A stretch of 64,000 nt of DNA, from positions 4,655,001 through 4,719,000 of the forward strand of contig NZ_JABWRE020000001.1 in NCBI RefSeq assembly GCF_014268815.2. Reading direction: 5' to 3'. Below, piece by piece: positions 53,077-61,983 of this stretch. The position numbers and the translations under genes are program-made. Every line of letters starts with the position of its first letter. Position 1 is the first letter of the stretch. The notes below the pieces were generated by a model. The model was not told the DNA's origin and ran no database searches. It saw only the letters and a list, made by a program, of their open reading frames with translations. Origin of the DNA: Pseudomonas urmiensis. Its GTDB lineage: Bacteria; Pseudomonadota; Gammaproteobacteria; Pseudomonadales; Pseudomonadaceae.

Positions 53077-54485
53077 CGTCCGAGACATTGATCGACAGCC
53101 GTACCCAGGTGATCCTGGTCGACGACGACCCGCACCTGCGCCAGGCGCTGGGCCAGACGCTGGACCTGGCTGGGCTCAAGGTGGTGACCCTGGCCGACGC
53201 CCAAGGCCTGGCCGAACGCATCGAGGCGGACTGGCCCGGCGTGGTGGTCAGCGATATCCGCATGCCCGGCATCGATGGCCTGCAACTGCTGGAACACCTG
53301 CGCGGGCGTGACCACGAGTTGCCGGTGTTGCTGATCACCGGTCACGGCGACGTGCCGCTGGCGGTGCAGGCGATGCGCGCGGGGGCCTATGACTTCCTGG
53401 AAAAACCCTTCGCCAGCGACGCCCTGCTCGACAGCGTGCGCCGCGCCCTGGCCCTGCGCCGGCTGGTGCTGGACAACCGCAGCCTGCGCCTGGCCTTGAG
53501 CGACCGCCACGAGCTGTCCACCCGCCTGCTCGGCCAGTCGCCGGCCATGCAGCGTCTGCGCGAGCAGATCGGTGCCCTGGCCGCGACCCGCGCCGACGTG
53601 CTGATCCTCGGCGAAACCGGCGCCGGCAAAGAGGTGGTGGCCCGTGCCCTGCACGACCTGTCCAGCCGCCGTGACGGCCCGTTCGTGGCGATCAACGCCG
53701 GCGCCCTGGCCGAATCGGTGGTCGAGAGCGAGCTGTTCGGCCATGAGCCCGGCGCCTTCACTGGCGCGCAGAAGCGCCGCATCGGCAAGTTCGAATTCGC
53801 CAACGGCGGCACCTTGTTCCTCGACGAGATCGAGAGCATGAGCCTGGACGTGCAGGTCAAGCTGCTGCGCCTGTTGCAGGAGCGGGTGGTCGAGCGCCTG
53901 GGTGGCAATCAGCTGATCCCGCTGGATATCCGCATCATCGCCGCGACCAAGGAAGACCTGCGCCAGGCTGCCGATCAAGGGCGTTTTCGCGCCGACTTGT
54001 ACTACCGCCTGAATGTCGCCCCGCTGCGCATCCCGGCCCTGCGCGAGCGCGGCGACGACATCCTGGTGCTGTTCCAGCATTTCGCCGATGCCGCCAGCCA
54101 GCGCCACGGCCTGCCGCCGCACACCCTGCAACCGGCGCAACGCGCGGTGCTGCTGCGTCACGACTGGCCAGGCAACGTGCGTGAGCTGCAAAACGCCGCC
54201 GAACGTTTCGCCTTGGGCCTGGAGCTGGCGCTCGATGGTCAGGTGGCGGCTGCCCCGCAGGTGGCTGCGCCCGTGCTCAGCGGCAACCTCAGCGAACAGG
54301 TCGAGCAGTTCGAGCGCTCGCTGATCGCCGCTGAGCTGACCCAGCCACACAGCTCCATGCGCAGCCTCGCCGAAGCGCTGGGCATCCCCCGTAAAACCCT
54401 GCACGACAAACTGCGCAAGCACGGCCTGAGCTTTGCCGACAGCAATGGCAGCGGGCCTGACGACCACGAGGACAACCGCCCATGA
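53073..54485 (+). CDS. DctD-type sigma-54-dependent response regulator
   Basis: 470 residues. The receiver has acidic residues in VDDDP, phospho-acceptor Asp61 in VVSDIRMPGIDG and Lys in FLEKPF. The AAA+ domain has Walker A GETGAGKE, the sigma-54 contact loop GAFTGAQ, Walker B LFLDEIESM and the R-finger region. A Fis-type helix-turn-helix closes the protein (SLAEALGIPRKTLHDKLRKHGL). It activates sigma-54 promoters on phosphorylation by the preceding kinase. The stop overlaps the thioesterase start. Confidence 0.95.
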   Translation: MTSETLIDSRTQVILVDDDPHLRQALGQTLDLAGLKVVTLADAQGLAERIEADWPGVVVSDIRMPGIDGLQLLEHLRGRDHELPVLLITGHGDVPLAVQAMRAGAYDFLEKPFASDALLDSVRRALALRRLVLDNRSLRLALSDRHELSTRLLGQSPAMQRLREQIGALAATRADVLILGETGAGKEVVARALHDLSSRRDGPFVAINAGALAESVVESELFGHEPGAFTGAQKRRIGKFEFANGGTLFLDEIESMSLDVQVKLLRLLQERVVERLGGNQLIPLDIRIIAATKEDLRQAADQGRFRADLYYRLNVAPLRIPALRERGDDILVLFQHFADAASQRHGLPPHTLQPAQRAVLLRHDWPGNVRELQNAAERFALGLELALDGQVAAAPQVAAPVLSGNLSEQVEQFERSLIAAELTQPHSSMRSLAEALGIPRKTLHDKLRKHGLSFADSNGSGPDDHEDNRP

Positions 54486-54937
54486 GCAGCGACAGCCAAT
54501 ACCTGCAAGGGGTGTTGCACAGCGACATCCCGCTGACCCGCGAAATGGGCCTGCAAGTGCTCAGCTGGCAAGACCACTGCTTGCAGCTGCAACTGCCGCT
54601 GGAAGCCAACGTCAACCACAAGAGCACCATGTTTGGCGGCAGCCTGTACTGCGCGGCGGTGCTGGTGGGCTGGGGCTGGCTACACCTGCGCTTGCGCGAG
54701 GCCGGCATCGACGATGGGCATATCGTCATTCAGGAGGGGCAGATCAGTTATCCACTGCCGGTCACCGGCGCGGCGGTCGCCCGCTGCCAGGCGCCGGACG
54801 ACAGCACCTGGCAGCGTTTCGTGACGATGTACCAGCGCCGTGGCCGCGCCCGCCTGACGCTGGCAACGGTGGTGAGCAACAGTGGCAGCGACGAGCCCGC
54901 GGTCAACTTCAGCGGGCAGTACGTGCTACATCGCTGA
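54482..54937 (+). CDS. YiiD C-terminal-type hotdog thioesterase
   Basis: 151 residues, start overlapping the regulator stop (ATGA), so co-transcribed with the two-component genes. The hotdog signature of the YiiD_C family is visible: LPLEANVNHKSTMFGGSLYCAAVLVGWGW, then EGQISYPLPVTG and GRARLTLATVV. It should hydrolyse an acyl-CoA or acyl-ACP thioester; substrate unknown. The 3' end overlaps the convergent cysQ by 12 bases. Confidence 0.88.
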   Translation: MSSDSQYLQGVLHSDIPLTREMGLQVLSWQDHCLQLQLPLEANVNHKSTMFGGSLYCAAVLVGWGWLHLRLREAGIDDGHIVIQEGQISYPLPVTGAAVARCQAPDDSTWQRFVTMYQRRGRARLTLATVVSNSGSDEPAVNFSGQYVLHR

Positions 54938-55753
54938 GGCGAGCTGGATCAACGCCTGGCGCCACTGCGCGGCGCTGGGCAGGGCGAGGAAGAACGGATT
55001 GAGCAACGATTCACGCGGTGGATAGCGAAACGGCTGGGCGTCCAGGCCGATCACCTCGCCGCCTGCTCCTTCCAGCACGCCCTGGGCGGCCGCGGTGTCC
55101 CACTGCGAGGTCGGTGCCAGGCGCGGATAGCAATCGGCGGCGCCTTCGGCCAGCAGGCAGAACTTCAGCGAGCTGCCGATATTGGCCAGTGCCAACTCGC
55201 CCAAGGCACCACTCAGGCCGGCAAGCAAGGCTTCCTGCTGAGGGCTGGAATGGCGGCGGCTGGCGACCACGGTGAACTGGCCATCGGCTGGCGGCGTGTT
55301 GCGCACCCGGATCCGTTCGGCGTGAGCGCCTCGATCAACGCGCCAGGCGCCCAGCTCACGACCGCCGAAGTAGCAGCGGCCATTGGTCGGCATCGCCACC
55401 ACACCGAACACCACTTCACCGTTGTCGATCAGGGCGATGTTGACGGTGAACTCTTCACTGCCGGCGATGAATTCCTTGGTGCCATCCAACGGATCGACCA
55501 GCCACCAGCGGCTCCAGCTTTGCCGCTCGGCCAGGGAGATCTCACAATCTTCCTCGGACAGCACCGGGATCTCAGGCGCCAACGCTTGCAGACCGTCGGC
55601 GATGACCCGGTGAGCGGCCAAGTCAGCTGCGGTGACCGGTGAATCGTCGGCTTTGGCGGTGACCGCCACGTCTGCGCGCCAGTACGGCAAGATCGCCTCG
55701 CCGGCAACCAGGGCGAGCTTCACCACTTCGTGCATCAGCTGTTGGTCGTTCAT
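54926..55753 (-). CDS. cysQ: 3'(2'),5'-bisphosphate nucleotidase CysQ
   Basis: 275 residues of the inositol-monophosphatase fold. Metal-binding motifs are VLSEEDCE, WLVDPLDGTKEFI (the hallmark) and the C-terminal TSQWDTAAAQGVLEGAGG. It dephosphorylates PAP to AMP and so protects sulfate assimilation. Its ATG overlaps the nudE stop (ATGA), the conserved nudE-cysQ order in pseudomonads. Confidence 0.95.
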   Translation of the reverse strand: MNDQQLMHEVVKLALVAGEAILPYWRADVAVTAKADDSPVTAADLAAHRVIADGLQALAPEIPVLSEEDCEISLAERQSWSRWWLVDPLDGTKEFIAGSEEFTVNIALIDNGEVVFGVVAMPTNGRCYFGGRELGAWRVDRGAHAERIRVRNTPPADGQFTVVASRRHSSPQQEALLAGLSGALGELALANIGSSLKFCLLAEGAADCYPRLAPTSQWDTAAAQGVLEGAGGEVIGLDAQPFRYPPRESLLNPFFLALPSAAQWRQALIQLASAM

Positions 55754-56316
55754 GCGCTGAGCAGCCCGCGTTGAGTCAGCATGTCACGCACCAGGTACAG
55801 CGCTGCCAAGGCTCGACCTTCAGTGAATTGCGGATGCATGGCCAAGGCCGACAGCTCGCGCAAGTTGACCTTGTCGACCCGCATCGGCTCAGGCTCATCG
55901 CCTTCCAGGCGTTCTTCATAGAGGTCGGTGGCCAACACCACCTGGATCTTTTGGCTCATGTAGCCGGGCGAGAGCGACAACTCGGTCAGATGTTCCAGCT
56001 GGCGTGCGCCGAAACCGGCTTCTTCCTTGAGCTCACGGTTGGCTGCGGCCAGCACATCCTCGCCCGGTTCGATCAGGCCTTTGGGCAGCGACAGCTCATA
56101 CTCGTCGGTGCCGCCGCAGTATTCTTCGACCAGCACCGCATGCTCGGCATCGAGCATCGCCACGATCATCACCGCGCCGTAGCCATTCCCCCGCCCGACC
56201 AGCCGTTCGTAGGTCCGCTCGGTGCCGTTGGAGAAGCGCAGCTGTACCGCTTCGACCCGGAACAGGCGGCTACTGGCGACGATTTCGCGGCTGAGGACGG
56301 TGGGTTTCTGGCGCAT
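55750..56316 (-). CDS. nudE: ADP-sugar/NADH Nudix hydrolase NudE
   Basis: 188 residues from the ATG at 56316, with AAGGAG eight bases upstream; the longer in-frame ATG would read over the divergent promoter. The Nudix box runs from Gly80 to about 102 (GLIEPGEDVLAAANRELKEE). The flanking sequence (EYCGGTDEYELSLPKG, SPGYMSQKIQVVLATDLYEE) is typical of NudE, which cleaves Ap3A, ADP-ribose and NADH. Confidence 0.94.
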   Translation of the reverse strand: MRQKPTVLSREIVASSRLFRVEAVQLRFSNGTERTYERLVGRGNGYGAVMIVAMLDAEHAVLVEEYCGGTDEYELSLPKGLIEPGEDVLAAANRELKEEAGFGARQLEHLTELSLSPGYMSQKIQVVLATDLYEERLEGDEPEPMRVDKVNLRELSALAMHPQFTEGRALAALYLVRDMLTQRGLLSA

Positions 56317-56380
56317 GGGGCGGCTCCTTGGCGTGAACGGGTTACTATACCGTGGCTTGCCGACTGATCGAGAGTTTCCC

Positions 56381-57046
56381 ATGCCGCAAATTCAATGGTC
56401 CGATATCGATACCGTCCTGCTGGACATGGATGGCACCCTGCTCGACCTGCATTACGACAATCAATTCTGGCTGCAGCACCTGCCCCAGCGCTACGCCGAG
56501 CTGCATGGCGTGAGCCGGGCAATGGCGGAAATGGAGCTACAGCCGCTGTTCGAGCGTAATGCCGGTACGCTCAACTGGTACTGCCTGGACTTCTGGAGCC
56601 GCGAGCTGAAGTTACCGATTCGCCAATTGAAGCAGGAAATCGCTGAACTGATCGCCCTGCGACCGGACGCCGACACCTTCCTGGCCGGCCTGCGCAAGGC
56701 GGGCAAGCGGGTGGTGATGATCACCAATGCCCATCGCGATTCGCTGTCGCTGAAGCTGGAGCGCGTCGAGCTGGCGCCGTATTTCGAGCGGCTGATCAGC
56801 TCGCATGATTATGGCTATCCCAAGGAGAGCCCACAGTTCTGGGACGCATTGCAGGCGGATATCGGCTTTGAGCCTGCGCGCAGCCTCTTTATCGACGACA
56901 CCCTGGCGATCCTGCGTAGCGCGCAGCGCTTTGGCGTGAGGCACCTGCTAGCGGTGCGCCAGCCGGACAGCAAGGCAGCGCCGCGTGATACCCAGGAGTT
57001 CGCGGCGGTTGAGGATTATCGGGAGTTGCTGGTGGGGATCGAGTAA
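56381..57046 (+). CDS. yrfG: GMP/IMP nucleotidase YrfG (HAD family)
   Basis: 221 residues from the ATG at 56381 with GAGAG upstream; divergent from nudE. HAD motif I is LLDMDGTLLDL, motif II MITNAH, motif III Lys in YPKESPQFW and motif IV LFIDDTLAIL. YrfG-type proteins dephosphorylate GMP and IMP. The linkage nudE/yrfG is widespread in gammaproteobacteria. Confidence 0.94.
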   Translation: MPQIQWSDIDTVLLDMDGTLLDLHYDNQFWLQHLPQRYAELHGVSRAMAEMELQPLFERNAGTLNWYCLDFWSRELKLPIRQLKQEIAELIALRPDADTFLAGLRKAGKRVVMITNAHRDSLSLKLERVELAPYFERLISSHDYGYPKESPQFWDALQADIGFEPARSLFIDDTLAILRSAQRFGVRHLLAVRQPDSKAAPRDTQEFAAVEDYRELLVGIE

Positions 57047-57079
57047 GCGAAACAGACTTTCATGGATTGAACAGGATCC

Positions 57080-57175
57080 TGTGGGAGCGGGCTTGCCCGC
57101 GAACAAGGGCGCAGCCCTCGCCCGTACATAGCGCTTGATCGCACTGGCCTCTTCGCGGGTAAACCCGCTCCTACA
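57080..57175. repeat. Inverted REP pair (REPIN)
   Basis: TGTGGGAGCGGGCTTGCCCG... (57080-57103) and its inverted partner TTCGCGGGTAAACCCGCTCC... (57152-57175), separated by 48 bases. Between convergent yrfG and kbp, where it may act as a terminator-like structure. Orientation is opposite to the pair at 27205. Confidence 0.92.
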
Positions 57176-57222
57176 GAACTGCTGGGCCCCGCGAAGGGGT
57201 TAAATCAATTGATGAATAGCCT

Positions 57223-57663
57223 TCAATCCGGAATCCGCAGCACCTGCCCCGGATAAATCTTGTCCGGATGCGACAGCAACGGCTTGTTGGCTTCGAAGAT
57301 CTTCTGGTACTTGTTCGGGTCGCCATACACCCGTTTGGAAATAGCGCTCAGGGTGTCGCCCTTCTCGACCGTGACGAACTTCGCCGCCTGGGCAATCGGC
57401 CCGGTTACGGTGATCTGGTCATCGACGCTGGCCACACCACTGATGTTGCCCGCTGCGAGAATGATCTTTTCTTTCTCCTCCTGGCTGGCCACCTCGCCCT
57501 TGAGAATGATCTTGTCGCCCTCTACAGTGGCGGTGATGTTCGGATTACCCAGGCCGACCTTGCTTACATGCTCTTTGAGTTGCTCTTCGGCATTGGCATT
57601 GCCAGGGGTCAGCAGGTCGATCAACTTCTCGCCGGCTTCCTTGACGAAACTGAACAGGCTCAT
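57223..57663 (-). CDS. kbp: BON-LysM protein, potassium-binding Kbp (YgaU)
   Basis: 146 residues from the ATG at 57663, with AAGGAGCG upstream. N-terminal helix MSLFSFVKEAGEKL, BON domain (about 25-90, VEGDKIILKGEV, ISGVASVDDQI) and C-terminal LysM (about 95-145, VTVEKGDTLSAISKRVYGDPNKYQKIFEANKP, YPGQVLRIP). This matches E. coli Kbp/YgaU, a cytoplasmic potassium sensor, in length and domain order. Confidence 0.95.
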   Translation of the reverse strand: MSLFSFVKEAGEKLIDLLTPGNANAEEQLKEHVSKVGLGNPNITATVEGDKIILKGEVASQEEKEKIILAAGNISGVASVDDQITVTGPIAQAAKFVTVEKGDTLSAISKRVYGDPNKYQKIFEANKPLLSHPDKIYPGQVLRIPD

Positions 57664-57837
57664 GACGCGCTCCTTGTTGATGAATCCTCGGAAGCACGAG
57701 TCTAGGCCAGGTTTGCCAACCTCGCCCTGCTGCGACCCATCGACGCGCTCTATCAAGGCATAGACCCTAGCGATTAGACGGCGCCAGCCCACGGGCCTAG
57801 GCTTGTGCTGGTAAAAAGCTGCCAGTGATCCGCCCTG

Positions 57838-58665
57838 ATGAACAGCAAACCTCCGGTCTGCTCGGCGTCCACGCCTTTGTCCCTGCCTGCCGCCAGCAAT
57901 ACCTACGACTATCTCCAGCTTAGCGATGACGCGCGCGCCAGCACGCCGCTCGCCGAGGAAGTCGCCTTGGCCATCGCCTATAACGGCCTCAATCAGGCCG
58001 TGATGCTGGTCAGCCCTACCGATATGGAAGACTTCGCGGTCGGCTTTAGCGTCGGCAGCGGGATCGTCGAGGGCACGGCGGAAATCTATGACATGAAGTT
58101 CTCAGGCTCAGGCTCGGCGTTGTATGCCGACCTGGAGATCTCCAGCCGCGCCTTCTGGAACCTGAAGAACCAGCGCCGCCAGTTGGCCGGCACCAGCGGC
58201 TGCGGCCTGTGCGGTGTCGAAGCCTTGGAGCAGGCGCTGCCAGAGCTCGACAAACTGCCTGGGGCACCGCTGCCACCCGCCCATTGGCTGAAGGACCTGC
58301 GGCAACGCATCGACCAATTCCAGCCGCTGGGCCAGCACTGCGGCGCGGTGCACGCCGCGCTGTACATGGACAGCAACGGCGAGCTGTTGATGGGCCGTGA
58401 GGATATCGGCCGGCACAACGCCCTGGACAAGCTGATCGGCGCCCTGCTGCGCCAGCAGATCGATACCCGCGGCGGCCTGGCCATCGTTACCAGCCGCTGC
58501 AGCCTGGAGTTGATCCAGAAGGTCCTGCGCGCGGGCATTCAAACCCTGGTCAGCCTGTCGGCGCCCACCGGTCTTGCCCTGCAATGGGCGCGCAAGCACA
58601 ACCTCAATCTTATTCACCTGCCTAAACACAGTGCACCACGGGTGTTCAGCCCTGTGGCGGAGTAG
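57838..58665 (+). CDS. fdhD: FdhD, formate dehydrogenase sulfurtransferase
   Basis: 275 residues. The catalytic Cys pair is in TSGCGLCGVEAL (Cys122 and Cys125). Other marks are EDFAVGFSVGSGIVEG, GQHCGAVHAALYM, GREDIGRHNALDKLIGA and TSRCSLELIQKV. FdhD passes sulfur from IscS to the molybdenum cofactor of formate dehydrogenase. It precedes the molybdoenzyme gene by 8 bases, so that enzyme is its likely client. Confidence 0.96.
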   Translation: MNSKPPVCSASTPLSLPAASNTYDYLQLSDDARASTPLAEEVALAIAYNGLNQAVMLVSPTDMEDFAVGFSVGSGIVEGTAEIYDMKFSGSGSALYADLEISSRAFWNLKNQRRQLAGTSGCGLCGVEALEQALPELDKLPGAPLPPAHWLKDLRQRIDQFQPLGQHCGAVHAALYMDSNGELLMGREDIGRHNALDKLIGALLRQQIDTRGGLAIVTSRCSLELIQKVLRAGIQTLVSLSAPTGLALQWARKHNLNLIHLPKHSAPRVFSPVAE

Positions 58666-58673
58666 TCGTAGAC

Positions 58674-61013
58674 GTGACCTCGCATCAGCAACTCCCACAA
58701 GAACAAATCACTCCCCGCTACAAGCCCTACCACGGCGCCGCCGGAGGCTGGGGCGCCTTGCGCAGCGTGGCCAAGGCCTGGGTCGCCAGCGACAACGCGC
58801 TGAAGAACATCCGCGCGCTGCTCAAGACCAACCAGAACGGCGGCTTCGACTGCCCGGGCTGCGCCTGGGGCGACTCGCCGGAAAGCGGCATGGTCAAGTT
58901 CTGCGAGAACGGCGCCAAGGCAGTCAACTGGGAAGCTACAAAGCGCCGCGTCGATGCGGCGTTCTTCGCCCGGCATAGCGTCACTTCGTTGCTCGAGCAG
59001 AGCGACTACTGGCTGGAGTACCAGGGCAGGCTCACCGAGCCGATGGTCTATGACCCAGCCAGCGACCGCTACCAGCCGATCGACTGGGACAGCGCGTTCG
59101 CCTTGATCGCCCGCCATCTGAACAACCTGGCCACCCCCGACCAAGCCGAGTTCTACACCTCCGGCCGGGCCAGCAATGAGGCGGCGTTCCTCTATCAGCT
59201 GTTCGTCCGCGCCTATGGCACCAACAACTTCCCTGACTGCTCGAACATGTGTCACGAGGCCAGCGGGGTCGCCTTGGGCCAGAGCGTCGGGGTCGGCAAA
59301 GGCACGGTGACGTTCGATGATTTCGAGCACGCCGACGCGATCTTCGTCTGGGGCCAGAACCCGGGTACCAACCACCCGCGCATGCTCGATCCGCTGCGCG
59401 ATGCGGTAAAGCGCGGTGCCCAGGTGGTCTGCGTCAACCCGCTCAAGGAACGTGGCCTGGAGCGCTTCCAGCACCCGCAGAACCCGCTGGAGATGCTCAC
59501 CAACAGCGACCGGCCTACCAACACCGCCTATTTCCGCCCAGCCCTGGGAGGCGACATGGCGCTGCTGCGCGGCATGGCCAAGTTCCTCTTGCAGTGGGAG
59601 CGCGAGGCCCAGGCCAAGGGTGAACCAGCGATTTTCGATCATGTGTTCATCGCTGAACATGGCCACGGCATCAATGAATACCTGGCCGTGGTCGATGCCA
59701 CCCCCTGGGAGCAATTGCAGGCCCAATCTGGCCTGACCTTGGCCGAGATCGAACAAGCGGCGCGCATGTACTGCAAAGGCAAGCGGGTGATCATGTGCTG
59801 GGCGATGGGCATCACCCAGCACCGTCACTCGGTGCCGACCATCCAGGAAATCGTCAACCTGATGCTGCTGCGCGGCAACATTGGCCTGCCAGGTGCAGGT
59901 TTGTGCCCGGTGCGTGGCCACAGCAACGTGCAGGGCGACCGCACCATGGGCATCAACGAGCGGCCACCGGCATTGCTGCTCGATGCCCTGCAAAAGCGCT
60001 TCGACTTCGCCGTGCCGCGCCACAACGGCCACAACACGGTCGAGGCGATCCACGCCATGCTCGAAGGTCGAGCCAAGGTCTTCATCGGCCTGGGCGGTAA
60101 CTTCGCCCAAGCCACCCCGGACAGCGAGCGTACGGCTCGCGCCCTGCGCAATTGCGAGCTGACCGTGCACATCAGCACCAAGCTCAACCGCAGCCATTTG
60201 GTCCATGGCAAGCAGGCACTGATCCTGCCATGCCTGGGGCGTACCGATATCGACCTGCAAGCCGAAGGCCCGCAAGCGGTGACGGTGGAAGATTCGTTCA
60301 GCATGGTGCATGCCTCCAATGGCCAGCTGCACCCACTGTCAAAACAGATGCGCTCGGAGCCTTCGGTGGTCGCCGGTATCGCTGCCGCCACGCTGGGCAA
60401 GCAGCCGGTCGACTGGAACTGGTTGGTAGCCGACTACGACCGCATTCGCGAGCTGATCGCCGACACCATTCCAGGCTTTGCCAATTTCAACCAACGCCTG
60501 CGCCATCCTGGTGGTTTCTACCTGGGCAACAGCGCTGGCAGCCGCCAATGGCAAACCGCGACCAAGCGAGCCAACTTCAAGGCCAACCTGTTGCCCGACA
60601 GCTTGCTCGACCCACGCGTGCGCGCCAGCGGCCAGCTACCAGACCTGATCATGCAATCGATGCGCTCGCATGATCAGTACAACACCACCATCTATGGCTT
60701 GGACGATCGCTATCGCGGCGTCAAAGCGCAGCGCGATGTGCTGTTCGTCAATGAGGCCGACATCATTCGCCTTGGCTTCGCGCCGGGGCAGAAGGTGGAT
60801 ATCGTCTCGCTGTGGGACGATGGGCTTGAACGTCGGGTGCAGGGCTTCACGCTGTTGGCCTATGACATCCCGGCAGGCCAGGCAGCGGCTTACTATCCAG
60901 AAGTGAACCCGCTGGTGCCGCTGGAGAGCATCGGCGACGGTAGCCATACACCGACCTCGAAATTCGTCGCCATCAAGCTTGAGCGTGCTGGCGATAGCGG
61001 GCGCATCATCTAA
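58674..61013 (+). CDS. FdhF/YdeP-family molybdopterin oxidoreductase
   Basis: 779 residues from a GTG at 58674, 8 bases after fdhD. The N-terminus has the YdeP-type Fe-S region (GGFDCPGCAWGDSPESGMVKFCENGAKAVNW in spaced Cys form) rather than the four-Cys cluster of standard FdhA. Molybdopterin blocks include FYTSGRASNEAAFLYQL, NMCHEASGVAL, FVWGQNPGTNHPRML, MGITQHRHSVPTIQEI and GVCPVRGHSNVQGDRTM-like GLCPVRGHSNVQGD. The C-terminal guanylate-binding domain follows (RAPLH-type YNTTIYGLDDRYRG). True formate activity is not certain; E. coli YdeP affects acid resistance. Confidence 0.93.
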   Translation: MTSHQQLPQEQITPRYKPYHGAAGGWGALRSVAKAWVASDNALKNIRALLKTNQNGGFDCPGCAWGDSPESGMVKFCENGAKAVNWEATKRRVDAAFFARHSVTSLLEQSDYWLEYQGRLTEPMVYDPASDRYQPIDWDSAFALIARHLNNLATPDQAEFYTSGRASNEAAFLYQLFVRAYGTNNFPDCSNMCHEASGVALGQSVGVGKGTVTFDDFEHADAIFVWGQNPGTNHPRMLDPLRDAVKRGAQVVCVNPLKERGLERFQHPQNPLEMLTNSDRPTNTAYFRPALGGDMALLRGMAKFLLQWEREAQAKGEPAIFDHVFIAEHGHGINEYLAVVDATPWEQLQAQSGLTLAEIEQAARMYCKGKRVIMCWAMGITQHRHSVPTIQEIVNLMLLRGNIGLPGAGLCPVRGHSNVQGDRTMGINERPPALLLDALQKRFDFAVPRHNGHNTVEAIHAMLEGRAKVFIGLGGNFAQATPDSERTARALRNCELTVHISTKLNRSHLVHGKQALILPCLGRTDIDLQAEGPQAVTVEDSFSMVHASNGQLHPLSKQMRSEPSVVAGIAAATLGKQPVDWNWLVADYDRIRELIADTIPGFANFNQRLRHPGGFYLGNSAGSRQWQTATKRANFKANLLPDSLLDPRVRASGQLPDLIMQSMRSHDQYNTTIYGLDDRYRGVKAQRDVLFVNEADIIRLGFAPGQKVDIVSLWDDGLERRVQGFTLLAYDIPAGQAAAYYPEVNPLVPLESIGDGSHTPTSKFVAIKLERAGDSGRII

Positions 61014-61080
61014 GACAGCGATAGGGTCAGAACATCCACCCGAAGCGGACCTGCCCTCAAACCTGCGAAAAAGCCAAAAA

Positions 61081-61109
61081 AAAGCCCTGTCCGCAATGGC
61101 CAGGGCTTT
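61081..61109. terminator. Hairpin terminator after the molybdoenzyme gene
   Basis: AAAGCCCTG (61081-61089), 11-base loop, CAGGGCTTT (61101-61109). On the plus strand TTTGTCT follows; on the minus strand a run of eight T follows. 68 bases beyond the stop codon. Confidence 0.75.
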
Positions 61110-61268
61110 GTCTCAAGTAACCTATGACCGCCGAAAATCGAGAAAGTTTCACCGAAAAAACAGTAACTTAGAGAATTGTGTACAACTCGTGTTACTCGTC
61201 GGATTTCGATTGCCAGACGCCCTGCCGAGCCTCAAATTCGCCCTCGTCATCCCTATGAGGCTCTCTTG

Positions 61269-61754
61269 ATGAAGAAGTACTCCTCGATTCTGTTGTTGTC
61301 TCTTGGCCTGCTCAGCGGCGTTGCCATGGCGGGCGGCACCACCGAAGCCGGTATTGGCGGCGCACTGGGTGGGGTACTCGGCTCAGTGGTCGGCCAGCAA
61401 ATCGGTGGCAGCACCGGTGGCGCCATCGGCGCAGGCCTGGGCGGTGCGGCCGGTAGTGCGGTCGGTGCCGACAAACGCCAGCGCGGCGAAGCAGCAATCG
61501 GCGGCGCCCTGGGCGCGGCTGGCGGTAACGTACTCGGCCGCAGCGTCGGCGGCACCAACGGTAGCTACATCGGTGCAGCCGCTGGCGGCGGTGCAGGTGG
61601 CGCCCTGGGTAACTACATGGGCAACAAGGCCGATGAAGACGAGCGCCATGAACGCCGCTACCGCCGTGGCTACGACGACGACCGTCGTCACTACGACCGC
61701 GGCCACCACTACGGCCATCGCAAGAACAAGCACAAACGCCACTGGCGTCACTGA
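61269..61754 (+). CDS. Glycine-zipper exported protein with basic His/Arg-rich tail
   Basis: 161 residues from the ATG at 61269, where a signal peptide begins (MKKYSSILLLSLGLLSGVAMA-GG). The body is a series of glycine-zipper repeats (GIGGALGGVLGSVVGQQIGG, GAIGAGLGGAAGSAVG, GAALGAAGGNVLG-type). The last 35 residues are very rich in His, Arg, Lys and Asp (DDDRRHYDRGHHYGHRKNKH). No lipobox. Such proteins sit in the envelope; the tail could bind metal or anionic polymers. Role unknown. Confidence 0.85.
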   Translation: MKKYSSILLLSLGLLSGVAMAGGTTEAGIGGALGGVLGSVVGQQIGGSTGGAIGAGLGGAAGSAVGADKRQRGEAAIGGALGAAGGNVLGRSVGGTNGSYIGAAAGGGAGGALGNYMGNKADEDERHERRYRRGYDDDRRHYDRGHHYGHRKNKHKRHWRH

Positions 61755-61794
61755 TGCCTGACGGCTCAGGCGTGCAACCCTAAGCCAGGCACCT

Positions 61795-61824
61795 AAGGCC
61801 CTGCCCCTATCGGCGGGGCCTTTT
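61795..61824 (+). terminator. Rho-independent terminator
   Basis: AAGGCCCTGCC-CCTATC-GGCGGGGCCTT with one G-U pair, followed by TTTT, 41 bases beyond the glycine-zipper gene stop. Confidence 0.88.
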
Positions 61825-61983
61825 CATTTGTCCCGCGCACAACAGGATTAAGGGTGGCCCCGATATGGAGGCAAGGTGCCACTAGCTATCATCCCTTATT
61901 GAATAATTACGCACAGGACGCGGGGAATGCGCACGATCATCGTCGATACCATAGGTCAGATCACGACCTGGGCCAGCTGAGCC

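Noticed and set aside
51262..54485. Naming the sensor and regulator dctB and dctD
   Set aside because: Domain order fits, but no C4-dicarboxylate transporter is near and the neighbours suggest another signal, so only the family type is given.
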